Positions 33,118 through 45,833 are shown, numbered from the stretch's first letter. The stretch: DNA of 64,000 nt from Rhyacophila brunnea (GCA_022495005.1 JAGYXB010000162.1:124001-188000); one strand, 5' to 3'. Notes: generated by a model not told the origin, from the sequence alone. Numbers and translations: made by a program.

Positions 33118-33639
33118 CCATTACATTATACAAATAATACTTGCAGATTAGTTTGTCTGAATTATCTTTATTAGGTACAAAGATGTATTATTTACATCGT
33201 AACTTTCGACGGACTGAGAGTTCTACTATACTAAATACTAGCTTTACCGCACAAACCGAGTTTGCATATATCAAAATTTCAAGCAAGTCGAATTTTACGC
33301 TCTATTTTTGCTCGAGCTACAGTTTTCCCGTCCATACCGGGCTTCCCGATACAAACTGGTTTGCGCAGGTAAGCTTGTGGCAAATCATGAGCGTCTAGCC
33401 GGCGTTTAACGTAACGCATGAGAAGAAACATGTGAAAATGTGTAAGAGAGAGAGAGAGCTAGAAAAGGAGAAAACATGTTATCGAGTATCTAGAAATTAG
33501 TGTGTTATCCATGAGGTTTAAAAGTAATAATAATAAGGATAGGGTGTTGTAAATTATTCTAACCTTGGACAACATATACAATGAATTTTAAAAAATCGGA
33601 CGAAGAAGAACCATCAGTTAAGCGTCGCCACTTGACAAA

Positions 33640-35611
33640 TGAACGAGTTCAGCGATGGTGTGCTCCACAAAGTCAGGGAACTACAAAGACTCAGCCAGGC
33701 TGATGCAACAGCTCCGGGGCTTGACTGCATAGATAACGCGCTAGCGAGAAGGGCGTGGTCTCTTGCCTCACACGACACGAGATCAGGCAACTCTACAAAG
33801 AATGCATGAGTAGTGGCATATTCCCCGACTGCTGGAAGAAGGGCCACCTCACGGTGATCCCCAAAGCCGGCAGTCGTCCTCCTTGTGACCCGAAAGCGTA
33901 TAGACCGATTACGCTCCTTCCCGTCTTCGGGGAGATATTGGAAAGATTGATAAACAGCAGGATTGATTCCCACCTGTCGGAAAACTGTCCAATCTCGCAG
34001 ACAATTTGGGTTTAGACCCGGAAAGTCCAACGAGGATGCGATTCACTTTGTGATCAATTTTGTGGAGAGCTCTGGCAAGGACCTCGTTGCCGGGATTTTT
34101 CTCGACATCGCGGTACTGCTGATACTGCGTGGTGGCCCTTGGTTCTGGCAAAACTTCGGCACAGACAGATCCTTGGGGACCTCTTTGCCTTGGTTCAAAG
34201 CTACTTCAGCAATAGGGAGATAACCTACGACTCCGGCTCCAGCTTGATTCACAGGAGGACCACCATGGGGTGTCCCCAAGGCTCCGTCCTGGGTCCCCTT
34301 TTGTGGAACATACTGTTTGACGACGTTCTGTCCCTGCCACTGCCTCTAGGCTGTGGCAGGGACAGAACGTGTTGTGTTGTGTTGCGTACGCCAACGACTT
34401 GCTCCTGATTGTTGGGGCGACGAGCCGACCGGCACTACTTGAGCGTGCAGCCACGGATGCCTTAGGCAGAATCCTTAATGGGGGTTGCTGAACAAGCTGA
34501 CCTTTGCCCCGAGCAAGACGGAAGCTGTCCTCCTCAGGGGTAGTTCTCGGGTCAACATAACTAGATGGCCGCCCATGGTTCGTTTTGGCCAGACCTCTGT
34601 GCGTTTCTCCGAAAGGGTTACGTATCTGGGAGTAATTCTTGATGACAAGCTGTCTTTCGTTCATCACGCCAAGACGGCCGTCTTTAAGGCCATTTCGGCC
34701 TATCAGAGAATGGCCCGAATGGCGGGCAGCAATTGGGGACTTAAGCTTAGAGCCCTTAAGGTTGCATGAGGTTCATGAGAATTGCCGATTACGCCTCCAG
34801 CATTTAGCATTCCCGAGTAAACTCCTTAACTCACGTGAGACGCGCACTACTAAGCGGGCAGCGACTTGCGCTGATCTCGCTTACCAAAGCCTACCACACA
34901 ACTTCTACTGACGCGCTTGCCGTACTCCCGGGGGTGCTACCCCTCGATCTGCACGTCCAAGTCAGAGGATCGATCACTCTCCTCTTGAGGGGAGTCAGCA
35001 CAACACTTGCCGGTGTCCATCTGACACCACCGCAGAGATCCGAGGACGTTCCTTACAGGAAGACTGTAAGTGACATTGTGTACAAGACCGCATTTGGGGC
35101 ATGGCAGGCGAGGTGGACCGCCTCCCCCAAGGGGCGGCACACTTACCGTTTTTTTCCAGACGTATTCTGCAGGCACCAAACTAGAAGACTCCAACCTTCG
35201 CACTGGATTAGCCAGTTCCTCACCCGCCATGGCAACTCCGCCGCCAGACTCCACGAGTTTGGCTTGATAGTAGATGGGCCGGATTGTACCTGCGGGCAAG
35301 ACCACCAAGATGTTGAACACATCCTCTGGGATTGCCCGCTTATGGAACTCGAACGAGTGGAGCTGTTTACCAGGGTCCGTCCTCACACGGGCTCCGTCTC
35401 GGGACGAAATGAGCACTTAAAATCACTTCTTTCAGACACGTTTAAAGCGTCATGGAAAGCGGCCGTGCATATTCACAGATGTGCATATATGACGGGTGGT
35501 GGTGGGAACATTAAAGTAGCACAATCACAGTCACAGACAAAGAATTGGAGTTGGAGACATCACGGAGAAGACGTATGTATGAGAATGTCAACACGCCTGG
35601 TAATATTTTGA
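33640..35611 (+). pseudogene. R1-clade LINE reverse transcriptase, multiply frameshifted
   Basis: Plus-strand blocks in changing frames: ELQRLSQADATAPGLDCIDN (33680), IFPDCWKKGHLTVIPKAGSR and PKAYRPITLLPVFGEILERL (33820-33950), FGFRPGKSNEDAIHFVIN (34006), TMGCPQGSVLGPLLWNILFD (34262), the catalytic box as YAND instead of YADD (34386-34397), NKLTFAPSKTEAVLLRGSSR (34490), VTYLGVILDDKLSFVHHAKT (34618), and from 34835 the C-terminal domain with CTCGQDHQDVEHILWDCP. The order equals R1-type ORF2. At least five breaks and a substituted catalytic aspartate make it dead. The N-terminal endonuclease is absent. GC content is much higher than the surroundings, as usual for this clade. Confidence 0.9.
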
Positions 35612-37189
35612 TCATAATATGAAATTCGAAGGACTTAAAATTCCATAGAATTGCTATGTTTTTATTTACAAAAGATAAGATGTTGTTATTATATTAATAT
35701 GTTATATTTATTTAGCTCCCGTATAAAATTAATCAAAATTTCTCAGGATTTCATCATGTTCACCTCTGGATTTTGGGATCAAGAATCGAAAAGGATACGC
35801 GACACAATATTTCTTTCAGCATTGCCCACAAGACCTATGCCTACATTGTCGCATTTCTATGAAAAATTAAATAAGTTTTCAGAAAACATCGACAGCAAAA
35901 TATGTTTATAAAACACTTTAGCGAATTAAAAACATTGAATGACTCTTGAATTCTCACTTATTATCAAAATAGCTAATACACAGTTACATGATGAAGTCCA
36001 GATTGCATTAGAAATAAAATTGTTTTTCAGCATTATGTTACTTGTTTCTGTTACAATACTTTTCAGTAATAATTAATTAATTGCAATAAAAAAATGTTAA
36101 TTGTTATTTCTGGGGTTTATAGCTATATATTATGGCCGAACTCCAATCTTATAAAAAAACGAAATACTTGGCGTTTTGATAGAACAGGCGCATAATTCTA
36201 CACATTTGAAAATTATTATTCCTGGTTTTTACAGTTTCATTTTTCTCCGCACTTTTCTACAACTCCAATGTATTAAAAAAGGAAATAAGTGTATGCATAT
36301 TATTTAATTTAAAGCCCAGATTTTAAAATATGCTATTGAGCATAACGATAGCTTTGTGTACCTACCTCGGTTAATTGGTAATCAACAAAATATACTTATT
36401 ATTATCTTGTCAATGAAATTGTTATGAAATCGTAATAGTATACCTACACTTAATGGTACTTTGGTCGAGAAAACCAATTAAAATAAAGATTCCCATTTGT
36501 CGTACAAAAGTCATGATCACAGAACAGATTAATAAATTGAATTCAGATAGCCTATACCCCAAATACGCCACAATTTGAAGCAGGGTTTTGAATGTGTGAG
36601 TGTCCTACGAAAACGAAACACACATTATAGACGTGCAATAGTGTGTGTTGCCACCTTCAAATACACCAATATTGAATGAGCGCCAGTGCATAAACTGAAA
36701 GCAGTTGTCAAAACGAAGAAAAAGCGTAGAATGACGTATTTTTGACACATATTTAAGTTTATCCCATATTCTTCCACAATCGAGATCGGTTGCCTGTTAC
36801 TCCACACCCGTTAGGTATTTCAGTTCCCATTAATTCTACGTTCCCTGGTGTACAAGATTCGGATTCTAACAGTTTTGATTTACGGGTCGGTGTATTGGCA
36901 GACGAGTGTTCTTTTGATGCATTTGATAGTAATGTGCTGTGGAAGATATTATTATATTATTATGGACTAATACTGGCAATCGGTGAATAGCATTATAACA
37001 CACATGGAGATCTACAACCATACAGGGAAAATGACTGCCCGAAATGTATGTTCACATTCGTTAAAGTTGGAAATACCCGATGGGCAGTCCATGTAGCTCG
37101 AATGGACGTTGGCCAACCATAGCTGTCCAGATGGACACGTAAACTTGCAGGCCTTAGCTTTGGCGTTGAACAGTGTCAATAAGAGTTTG
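35612..37189. other. Intergenic; no gene recognised
   Basis: AT-rich. The frames at 35651-35911 and 36790-36990 are open but short, without known motifs or splice-site support, and are not called. 36990-37160 contains a GC-balanced stretch of unknown nature. Confidence 0.45.
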
Positions 37190-37375
37190 TTTAGGATTTT
37201 AACGAGAAATGATTAATTATTCGCTATTTGCTCAAACTATTAGGTAGGTACATGTTCTGCTGAATGCAAATAATAAATATTATTGAAAAAAAGTGTGAAT
37301 TTATCAGACGCGGGATTTGATTTCATGACCCACCGCTTCAGATGAGGACACTCTACCACTCGTCCATCACGATAA
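37190..37375 (-). mobile_element. Diverged tRNA-derived SINE (family 1)
   Basis: The minus strand shows a head like GATGGACGAGTGGTAGAGTG, a decayed B box, and then body pieces (CAAACTATTAGGTAGG, TAACGAGAAATG on the plus strand) that align with the copy at 4046-4283. It is the oldest copy in the window. Confidence 0.55.
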
Positions 37376-37589
37376 TGATCACGATCGTCTAAAACGATCC
37401 AGTACGTCCAATATATAACATGATTAAAATATTAAAGTATTGGATGACTATGTTGTAGGTGCGAACTGTGTTTCTACCATATTTTTCCTGTAATTGCGGC
37501 AATAGTTGATATGAAACAACATTTAAGGCAATGCTGCCTTATAGGACGTGTAAGTCGGCCGATGGCAAGAAAGACGTCGGGCAAGAGAG

Positions 37590-37732
37590 AGAAAATGCGT
37601 GGAGCTATGTACGTAATGAGTGTGATGCCAGATCTAAATATACACCCCGCCGAGAGCGAGCGTCGGGACGCTGCGAGACGCTCCGAATCGACGCCGGTCC
37701 AGTTCTGTGTCGACTTCCGACGACGAACATCC
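37590..37732 (+). promoter_or_regulatory. CpG-rich island, possible promoter / 5' UTR exon
   Basis: A patch rich in CG dinucleotides (CGAGCGTCGGGACGCTGCGAG, CGACTTCCGACGACGAAC) in AT-rich DNA, ending at a good donor ATCC|GTAAGACG (last exon base 37732). It could be a non-coding first exon for the gene whose coding starts at 43371, 5.6 kb downstream. Open frames cross it but show no homology. Confidence 0.3.
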
Positions 37733-40604
37733 GTAAGACGCGCCGGAAACCATATCATATTAGTTTTATAGTTGGTAAGCGAATTATCTACTCGCTAAAC
37801 AAAAATAATACGACTCCATCAAACGCTTCAGATACCGGCAAATCACTCGTAAAAAAATCATTAATTTTACTCATTTACTATCACTGAAAATATCCACCAG
37901 ACACCGGCATGCAATACTAACCTATAAATATAATGCACTACTGCAGTAAAAATGCAATGCGACTTCTTCTCAGTACCATCGACATATGTGTTTTAATGCG
38001 CTAATATAATATTTTTAAATTAATTTACATAAGGCTTACGTAGAAAATCGAGTGACCCCTTGTGAAGAATACGGTGCGTGGGACGTGGTGTGCCAAATAA
38101 CTCTTCCGATAGAGCTTTTTTCACTACATGCGCTATTTTATGAAAAAAAGTTTGCCGCAGAAAAGCTCTCTTACGTGAACGTACGTGAATTTACGCCAGT
38201 GCTTGGGCATGACGAAAAGTATCAATGTGACACGAGAGAACGTTATTGTGCTAAGCAGGAAACCAAAAGCTTTGTTTTGCCAACCGATTGATTCGTCATT
38301 GTGATTGATTTGTGTGAGAAAATATAGTTGAATGTATTTCGTGATATTATTCCAATACTATGAACTCATAAAATAGTGCAGTGTATTAATTTCAATGCGT
38401 GATTTAAAAAAAATACGTTGCAATATCTCAATAAACTAATATTGATTCTACACCAATATTCTACAATATTTATTCTGTTTTATTTATATTTAAATATAAA
38501 GAATTAATAATGAATAATATTATTAAAATAACGATTGCTAAATAAGATATAATACTTTATACGAATAAGCTTTTATTGAAAGAATTTTACTCAGACTCGA
38601 AGTAAATGTGAGGTTTATTTTTTATCAAATATTTTAGTCAAACTTTCTTGCTTCTAGAAACACGGTAAAAAAAACTTTTGGCAGAAGTTTGCAGACATCG
38701 TGTGAGCGATTTAATTTATTTTAGAATAATCAGGTGCGATTAATATTTTCTCTGACCAGACAAATAACATTTTTTTAATAATAAATTTGGCCATTACACT
38801 TTTTCATGTCTTCATTTCATAATAGAGATGTCGCATTTAGAATAAATATTCAATTAAGGGAACATGTCAGTATGCAAATTATTAAGATTGCTAATTTAAA
38901 ACAGGCATTTGAAAAATATATAGGAAGGCACATTTGTAACTGACTTGTTATTTCATGACAAACATGAAGTAAGATTTTTGTTTTTACAAACAAATCGTCG
39001 AATATAGCATAATAGAAATAATATAACATTTTTACTTCAAATCATATTTTTGGAATGGAATTTTATTTATGTCTCCGGTCTATTTTTCTATGATATTTAC
39101 ATAGCATATTATAATTATTAAATATACATAATTCGAAAAAGAGCCTTAGAAACATACATAGGTCACATACGAAAAGTTCTTGAAAAATTTTGAACCAAAT
39201 AGAAATATAATTCACATCTATTGCATTCTGGGCGAAGCAATTTACCAATAATTAATAGAAGTAGATACTATCCTTTTCAATATTTCTTAATAAAGTATCA
39301 TATGTACCACTTTGAGATATTTTTCTTAACCATCTTTTGTAATCTCAAATCAACGTACCTACTTAAGTATATAAAAGGTTTCAAAATAAATTACTAACGT
39401 TTATTCATATATGCGACAAGTTCACTTAAAATTATATTGTATTATTATAATACATAAATTATTTTTTCACGACTGAATATAACATAAAATAGTTAGGAAT
39501 GTGGATTCATAAATCGTGTGTTTGGTGTTGAATACAAAATAAATTAATTCGAAAACACCTACGTTATATAAAAATTTGATAGTGTTGATATTACCTGATG
39601 TTAGAATTAAAGCTTGACAACACACAATTGACTTACAAATCTAAAAGCTCTCGCCCAGATTGCGGTTGTTGCTAATAATTATTCGAACTCTATTTGATCC
39701 AAGTTTTTTCAAAGATTTTTCTAATTGGTATGATTTTAAGGCTATTCAAAATTATGTTTTATATACATAAGATGCCCATGCAAAATATATTAATAATTAT
39801 TCGCGTTACATCTCGAACAGCGGATACGCATGACTCAAAACATTTCTTTCGTAAAGATATTTTACCAGATGCTTGAATCCGGTGCTATTTTTGAAGACTT
39901 TTATAATGACTAATATTAATCAAAATATATATTTTTACTGCCTTTCACGTCTACATAATGATATAATATTACATATTATATTGCCCATTTACACATGGGT
40001 ACGTAATAATTATTGTTATCAATAAGCATAATTATATGTTTAAGCTTATGTTTAAATTACTATTGTATTAGACTGAGAACATAGGGGTTGTTTGATATAG
40101 TAACTTATCTGGCAAATAGTTTTTTTATCTTTCCTTCTTATTATTTATTCTCAATTAGGGGTTTTCTATTATTAAGGAAACAGAAAACGTAGATAAAACC
40201 ACACATTTAAAGTAAGCTTTTATTATGTAAGTACATAACATACTGTTTAACGTACTACAGTCTGTAGACTTGAAAAAAATACTAATCGTGATTGGACAAT
40301 CATACTTAATATCATTGAAAATATTCATGATTTCGGAAATTTTATTATTGTAGTTCAAGTTTCTATTTTAACATTGAATTAAAAAAATACCAGTAGATAC
40401 TCATAACAATAACAACAATGTAATAAAGCTTCCTAATTATTTTTCAGAAACTTGGTTAAATTACTTAATTTATTTATATTATATTAATTATTATACTACA
40501 GTAAAAAATCAACTCTCACTACTTTTATAAAAACCATAGCCCTTTAAAAGCTCCTACCAATAAAATTTGTTGAAATTCATAACCCAAAATCTACTTTTGT
40601 ATGT
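37733..40604. other. AT-rich DNA without recognised genes
   Basis: A frame of 80 codons at 38052-38291 has no known motif. No transposon ends were identified. Confidence 0.45.
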
Positions 40605-40815
40605 ATTCTTCTTCTTTTTTCTTTTTTTTAAACATTACGACAGATCACGAGGCGTGTAGAGAAACAGTAATGCAGTAGTATAAGCGAAAAGACCACATGA
40701 ACACCCAGCTTTGAGAAAACTAAATAAACATATTGTTACATGACCGGAAATTTAACCCGGAGCCCCCGGGTGACAGCACACTGCCTTACACACTGGAACA
40801 CGGGAGCGAGGGTAG
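40605..40815 (-). mobile_element. tRNA-derived SINE of a second family
   Basis: The minus strand carries GTGTAAGGCAGTGTGCTGTC (A-box region), then CACCCGGGGGCTCCGGGTTA, a degraded B box. The body continues to a purine tail (GAAAAAAGAAGAAGAA complement at 40607-40630). The head differs from family 1 and lacks its palindromes. The (GAA)-type tail resembles the LINE tails at 9808 and 12668. Confidence 0.55.
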
Positions 40816-41401
40816 GAGGCCATCCAAAGAATGAAACCGAATGTGATTTTGAATCATGTACCATACTAAACATATGATTCCTGTTCATGGAAATATCGCG
40901 TGTATGTATTACTCATACGGTCAGAATTCTATGAACAGAAATCATCAGTTAAATAATATGACATACGGTACGTAACTACATACGGTTTCAATCAATGGAT
41001 AACCTCTAGGTAGGTAGTTAAAATTCCTGTTGGATTTATATCGAGGAAGTTTCCCATGTTGAATCGATTTCACAATATTGTAATGAAAAATATTATGCGT
41101 GTGCATGATCTCAAACGCAACACGTTGAATACTAAATTGAGTATAATAATAATTACATTATTACAATAGTGAATCTTGAGCCGTCCATTGTTAATGACTG
41201 ACATACTTTTATAAACAATGTGAAATAGTTGGAGAAGAAAACTGGCCAGTTAATCGCATTGCTTCTTTCGTTGTATATGTTAACATGCTATTTTCTCAGC
41301 TATCATCCATTAAACGTATCCAAAATTAACTTTATTCCCAATGGATGATCTTATTTTATCCGTTCCACACTTTACTAAAATGTACGATATTTAACTAGGT
41401 A

Positions 41402-41939
41402 CAGTAATACCCTGACTTACGCGAACTCGGAGTTACGCGGTTCTTGATTTTTTTCGTTTGGCAACACTTCAGAGCCAGTTCCACCAGAAAAGCACATGAT
41501 AATTGCAAGCTTAACAAAAAGATCTCAGCCCAATTTAAAAGGGTTTAAAAATTTAGAAAACCCGACTAAGAACGCGTTATAGTTACAAAGCAAGGAATAA
41601 AAATAATATTACCTTGCTAGGAAGAAATTCTGAAGAATTCTGCATGAAAAAAAGAAGGCACTGTGTCGTCAGACGAATTTGTTAGATTTTATGAAGCCAT
41701 CGACATCGAATTAACTTTTTTACGTTACTCATTAATGTTTTTAATATTTTGTATATATTAATATATACCTACTGCAATTTTATTTAATACTTTTCTTCTT
41801 AACTGGTGTTTTTGTTAGTATTTGGTCCCAATTAAACAAAAATTATATGTATTTATAAGCAAAGTTGTACGACTTACGCGAATTCGACTTCTGCGATTTT
41901 GGTCGTACCCACCTATCGCGTAACTTCAGGGTATTACTG
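41402..41939. mobile_element. pogo/Tigger-like MITE
   Basis: 538 bp. Ends CAGTAATACCCTGACTTACG and (inverted) CAGTAATACCCTGAAGTTAC, flanked by TA (41400-41401 and 41940-41941). Subterminal ACTTACGCGAA motifs recur at both ends. No transposase remains. Confidence 0.85.
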
Positions 41940-41988
41940 TACTGTTTTCATTATTTAATTGATGCCAATGCAATTTTTTCACGTTTAC

Positions 41989-42256
41989 TATTTCGTCGCT
42001 ATGATTGGTTTCCCGAATATCCGTTTTTGTCGAAATCGACCTCTTAATGCAGAATGTTTTTTTGTATCTAATTGGACGAGAACTACCCCTTTCTTTAAAT
42101 TACTTTGTAATGGTAATGAATACATCATTCATATGCTGTAAAAATAACAATTTAAATACATATCTCCATGTATTTAAATATAGGATTATGAAATTTGTTT
42201 TTTGTCTCCTGAACATTTGGTCTATTCGGGAAACCAATCCTACAGCGACGATTTGG
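41989..42256. mobile_element. Small MITE with about 30 bp inverted repeats
   Basis: The left ATTTCGTCGCTATGATTGG then TTTCCCGAATA is mirrored at the right by TATTCGGGAAACCAATCC then TACAGCGACGA. Frames open on both strands are a result of the inverted repeat. It lies 50 bp right of the element ending at 41939. Confidence 0.7.
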
Positions 42257-43324
42257 CTATAAATCCAAGATTGTATTACAGACAAAATTATATTTTGCTG
42301 TTGGCACTGGTTGAAAAAATATGCAGTCGGGCATTGCCAAAATGTCATTATCAGTAAAAAATCGAATTCAATGTGTAGATTGGTAAACGCGCAGGTATTT
42401 TTCAGTGTCCGGAAAATTATACGTATCAAATCATAATTTATTTTATCGTGGTCAGTTGTACCAGAAACATATGGCCGTATAGCATTGAGATCAAATTAAT
42501 ATCAAAATAAAACACTTTAAAAATATGTAATAAAACCCACCGGAATATATAGGTAGTAGTAAATTAGAAATACAATCATATCCTATAGGTATATTTATAT
42601 AAAATTCTGTATGATTCAAAAGTAGGTTAGGAAGTAGGTGCCTGTAAATATCAAGTCGTACCTATGAAATATCTGATAATAATGACAGCGTTATTATCAG
42701 ATATTAAATACCAATCCATTTCAAAGTAATGTTCTTATTGAATCTAATTGAATTGGAATATTAATCTACTTACTGTCTGCGATATTTCATAAACGACGCA
42801 TATTTTTTTGATCTCAACAGAATGACCATCTTTTCCCAGTATGACAGCTCACGGTGAACTGTGATACGGCGAAATTAAATACTTACAATTAATTTACATA
42901 TGTATAGGTAGCTCATTTGCTTAAATAAAATACTGCATTAAATGGGGATGACGTAGAAGATCGTCCCCTCTGATTTTTAAACTGTTTCTTGTCAGCTGTA
43001 GCTGCCCATTGATAAACTAATAATATAACATACATAATTTAAAAACATCTCATGATATACCCACTAGGTTCGTAGATTGTATGCGTACGAATACGTATAC
43101 CGTCGTCAGCGCTACGAGTACATCGGCTGTCAGGTAATTAGTAGCGCTAGTAGGGGTAGGTAAACATCCGCACGCACACCATCGACCAACGGAATCATTG
43201 TTTGGTTTTTACTGTATATGGGATGATTTCAAATTATGAACTTCTTAGAATTAGAATATGAATTGAAACTAATACTATTGGTGTGATTGAAAACATGTTA
43301 ATTAAATGTATTTGTTTGTTTCAG
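42257..43324. other. 5' flank / upstream intron of the gene starting at 43371
   Basis: No coding frame seen. A CpG-containing stretch at 43085-43133 ends in CTGTCAG|GTAATT and could be a 5' UTR exon. The acceptor TTTGTTTCAG ends at 43324. Confidence 0.35.
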
Positions 43325-43370
43325 AGATGCTGTTGTGACCCCCGAGTTGACGTGAGATCAACTGAGCGGG

Positions 43371-43875
43371 ATGTCTGGGCAGCAGGGCGCGCCGGGGCGC
43401 CGTGGTCGCGGTTCGCCGTCGCCACTCTTCCGCCCCGCGTCGCCGTGGGCTCCGAGCCCTCCGCCCCTTATATCCGGTCCGCGCCATTCCTCCGCGCTGG
43501 TTTCTCCGGCGCCCCGCGGATCGCCACTTCCGGCTCCGCGACCCACGTGGCCTTCGCGGGGATCGCCCTTGCCCGCATGGGGCGCGCCTCCTCAAGGTCC
43601 GTCTCCATTCAGACGCCTCACGCATTCACCCTCACCCTCCGTTTCCATATCGCCTTATCCAACGTCCCCGGTTATGTGCCGCTCTCCGGAGTATTTTTAC
43701 TCTTCGCCGTATGATGCGGAACTTGCCGGTGTGCCGTTGGAGCCTCCGAGGCCTTTGCACTATGAGGACGAGGAAGCCAGGGGACCTTCTACGGCGGAAA
43801 TCATTGCGAATCAATCACAGGACTATGTCGACGAGAAACTAGCTGAATATCAGGCCACCATTCATTTGCTACAAG
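43371..43875 (+). CDS. First coding exon, probable nesprin / Msp300-like protein (partial)
   Basis: An exon with acceptor TTTGTTTCAG (to 43324) and donor CTACAAG|GTGAGT (last base 43875), phase 1. A stop in the same frame (TGA near 43350) lies upstream, so ATG 43371 is the start. Residues 1-115 are very rich in Pro, Ser, Gly and Arg (SPSPLFRPASPWAPSPPP) and surely disordered. Residues 116-168 are acidic then helical, ending AEIIANQSQDYVDEKLAEYQ, ATIHLLQG. That last stretch resembles what precedes the calponin-homology actin-binding domain of insect Msp300/nesprin, from memory and not searched. If right, the CH domains lie in exons beyond 64 kb, after an intron over 20 kb long. A tiny upstream frame (MLL) precedes the start at 43327. 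Codon use is GC-rich, unlike the surroundings. Confidence 0.6.
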
Positions 43876-44184
43876 GTGAGTTTTGAAATAAAACCCTTTT
43901 TATCATTATTACTCAGTTTAATTTATGTAAACTTAGCAACATTTAATTATTGTCTTAACTGTCAATTTATTGGTAAAACATGAATTTATATATAAAATAA
44001 AAAAAACATTGGCAAATAGTACCAAATCCACATACTTTAATAACGGTTCGGACCTTTTTTGTTCGCTTCGAAGGACCATACACTATAAACTAATACAGAA
44101 ATGTATTTTTTGTTGACAATGTTCTATTTACTTTGAAAACATGGAAAAATCTTATTCTTTCGTAAAAGGATGAAAATACAGATG

Positions 44185-44344
44185 ATTACTCTGCGAAAAC
44201 ATCTTCTTGGCTACGTAAGGAAGCGCTGTTGGCGACTAAATGGGAGGAGCTGGTTAGTTTGTAATGGAAGTGCGGTTAAAAATGGGCGGAGCATGTTAGT
44301 TCACAGTTTTAACACGTAGCCAAGAAGATGTTTTCGCACAGTAA
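44185..44344. mobile_element. 160 bp MITE with near-perfect inverted repeats
   Basis: Both ends carry TGCGAAAACATCTTCTTGG then CTACGT, a 25 bp perfect inverted match that extends to about 32 bp with one mismatch (ATTACT outside). The interior contains CTCCTCCCATTTAGTCGCC in complement, shared with the relative at 26847-26970. Confidence 0.85.
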
Positions 44345-44497
44345 TGAACGCGGTTTAAAAGTGAACTTTATCTATATTGCAATAAGGGTGACTATTTAAT
44401 ATTCGAGTATTCTGGTAACGTATTTTTGAAACTAAAACTAAAGATGTTCTATAATATGAAAAAGTGTCCTGATCGTTATTAAAAACTATGTGAATCC

Positions 44498-44730
44498 AAA
44501 GCTCGAAATAGAAAATTTTACAAACCGGAGCGCTCGATAAGTTTCCGAAAATATTAATGTAGTTATCTAGTTTTATGTAAATACGTATATTTTGTAAGAG
44601 AGTGTGTGAGATTTTTTGTTATATTGCTTATCTAACTCAGACGGTCAAATTAATTTTTTCACGAGACGGAGCGATAATTTTACCTATTTCATGAACAGGA
44701 GCGGCACTCCGGCCATTTTGAGCAGGTACT
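44498..44730. mobile_element. Diverged GCTCGAAATGG hAT MITE
   Basis: Left AAAGCTCGAAATAGAAAA with ACAAACCGGAGCGCTCG; right GAACAGGAGCGGCACTCCGG then CCATTTTGAGCA, inverted. The interior GACGGTCAAATTAATTTTTTC and ACGAGACGGA match the copy at 8777-9004. Confidence 0.7.
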
Positions 44731-45296
44731 GTAGTGAATTTTATTTCGTGTTATTTTATTTAATAAACATATGATCTTACATTAAATTTCATGTAAAAGT
44801 CAAAGATAATTAAAAGAATCGGTATCAACGGGAGCTGTCTGAACAATCTGTAGACATTCAATTGTGGGAAAGATGTATCTATAGGTAGTATGGTATTATT
44901 ATGACATCTATTTTCTTATCCTAGAAATTGAAATTTCATGATCATAATACAATACAATATTACTGGAAGCGTCGTCAAATCATTGTGGAAATAAGTCTTT
45001 ATTTGCTTTCCTTCAATCGAAGAAAACTTTTCTGTTATTATACTTACAGTTTCAACAGTCTTATATATTGCGACACACCGATTGCAAAGCTCTGTAATAC
45101 AGCATTAAACTTTAATTTCTCAAAATAATTATATTCTGTCATATTGCATAATTAACAATCATAGAAAGAAACTGTATGGATATTTTCACTAGCTGAAATG
45201 TCACCAATAAATATGAAAGCCTACATATAAAATACATATTTGATTTCAGTTACTTCATAAATTATCTCATCTACGATTTAATTCAGCATGATACCA

Positions 45297-45833
45297 TAGC
45301 GCCTGTACATGTGCATGGATTTACTGGAACCAATACTGTATAAATTCAACAATCGCTAATATAACTGTTTACATGTAAAAATGCTGACTGTCTCGTCAAT
45401 CACATTCTTCAAGCGTAAGCGAGACGTTTTCTTATCATTTGATGGTGCTATTTGACTGGTTGTGAAAAATTATAAACGTCAAAATGCTTTGCGCGGTGTA
45501 GTTCGTATTTTATCCAACAGGATACAGCACAAATTGAAACTCAGAAGCTTCTGAATTTTCACGCGACATTTGAACTGTGCGATATCTGCACCTGCGCAGT
45601 AGAACGATAGTGGCGAACATGTCGGTAAAAACACTAACTACACTGCGTAGAGACTCATTTTGAAATTAACCGATTTTCACGACCTGTCAAATAGTAGGTA
45701 CCATACAATGACAACAACGCTTCTCGCTTACTCTTGAAGAATGAGATTGGCGAGACAGTTAGCACTTTCACGTGTGAACAGTATTGGTGCAAGTAAATCC
45801 ATTTATCTACGCGTAGAGACGTTATAAAGCTAT
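45297..45833. mobile_element. MITE with about 110 bp inverted arms
   Basis: Left arm 45313-45430 and right arm 45715-45804 share ATGGATTTACT..CACCAATACTG, GACTGTCTCG.CAATC and CATTCTTCAAG.GTAAGCGAG in opposite orientation. The central 280 bp is unique and slightly GC-richer. No target duplication is obvious. Confidence 0.7.

Noticed and set aside
34937..35416. 159-codon antisense frame in the R1 relic
   Set aside because: Shadow of the GC-rich RT C-terminal domain read on the plus strand.
36790..36990. Possible exon with a plausible amino-acid mix
   Set aside because: No homology recalled and no convincing acceptor/donor pair; kept out of the gene list.
38052..38291. 79-codon frame after the CpG island
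   Set aside because: No motif, no phase-compatible neighbour exon; could be chance.
42005..42429. Overlapping frames on both strands
   Set aside because: Explained by the 30 bp inverted repeats of a MITE.
43302..43625. Long antisense frame opposite the nesprin-like exon
   Set aside because: It arises from GC-rich codons on the other strand; splice sites and context support only the plus-strand frame.
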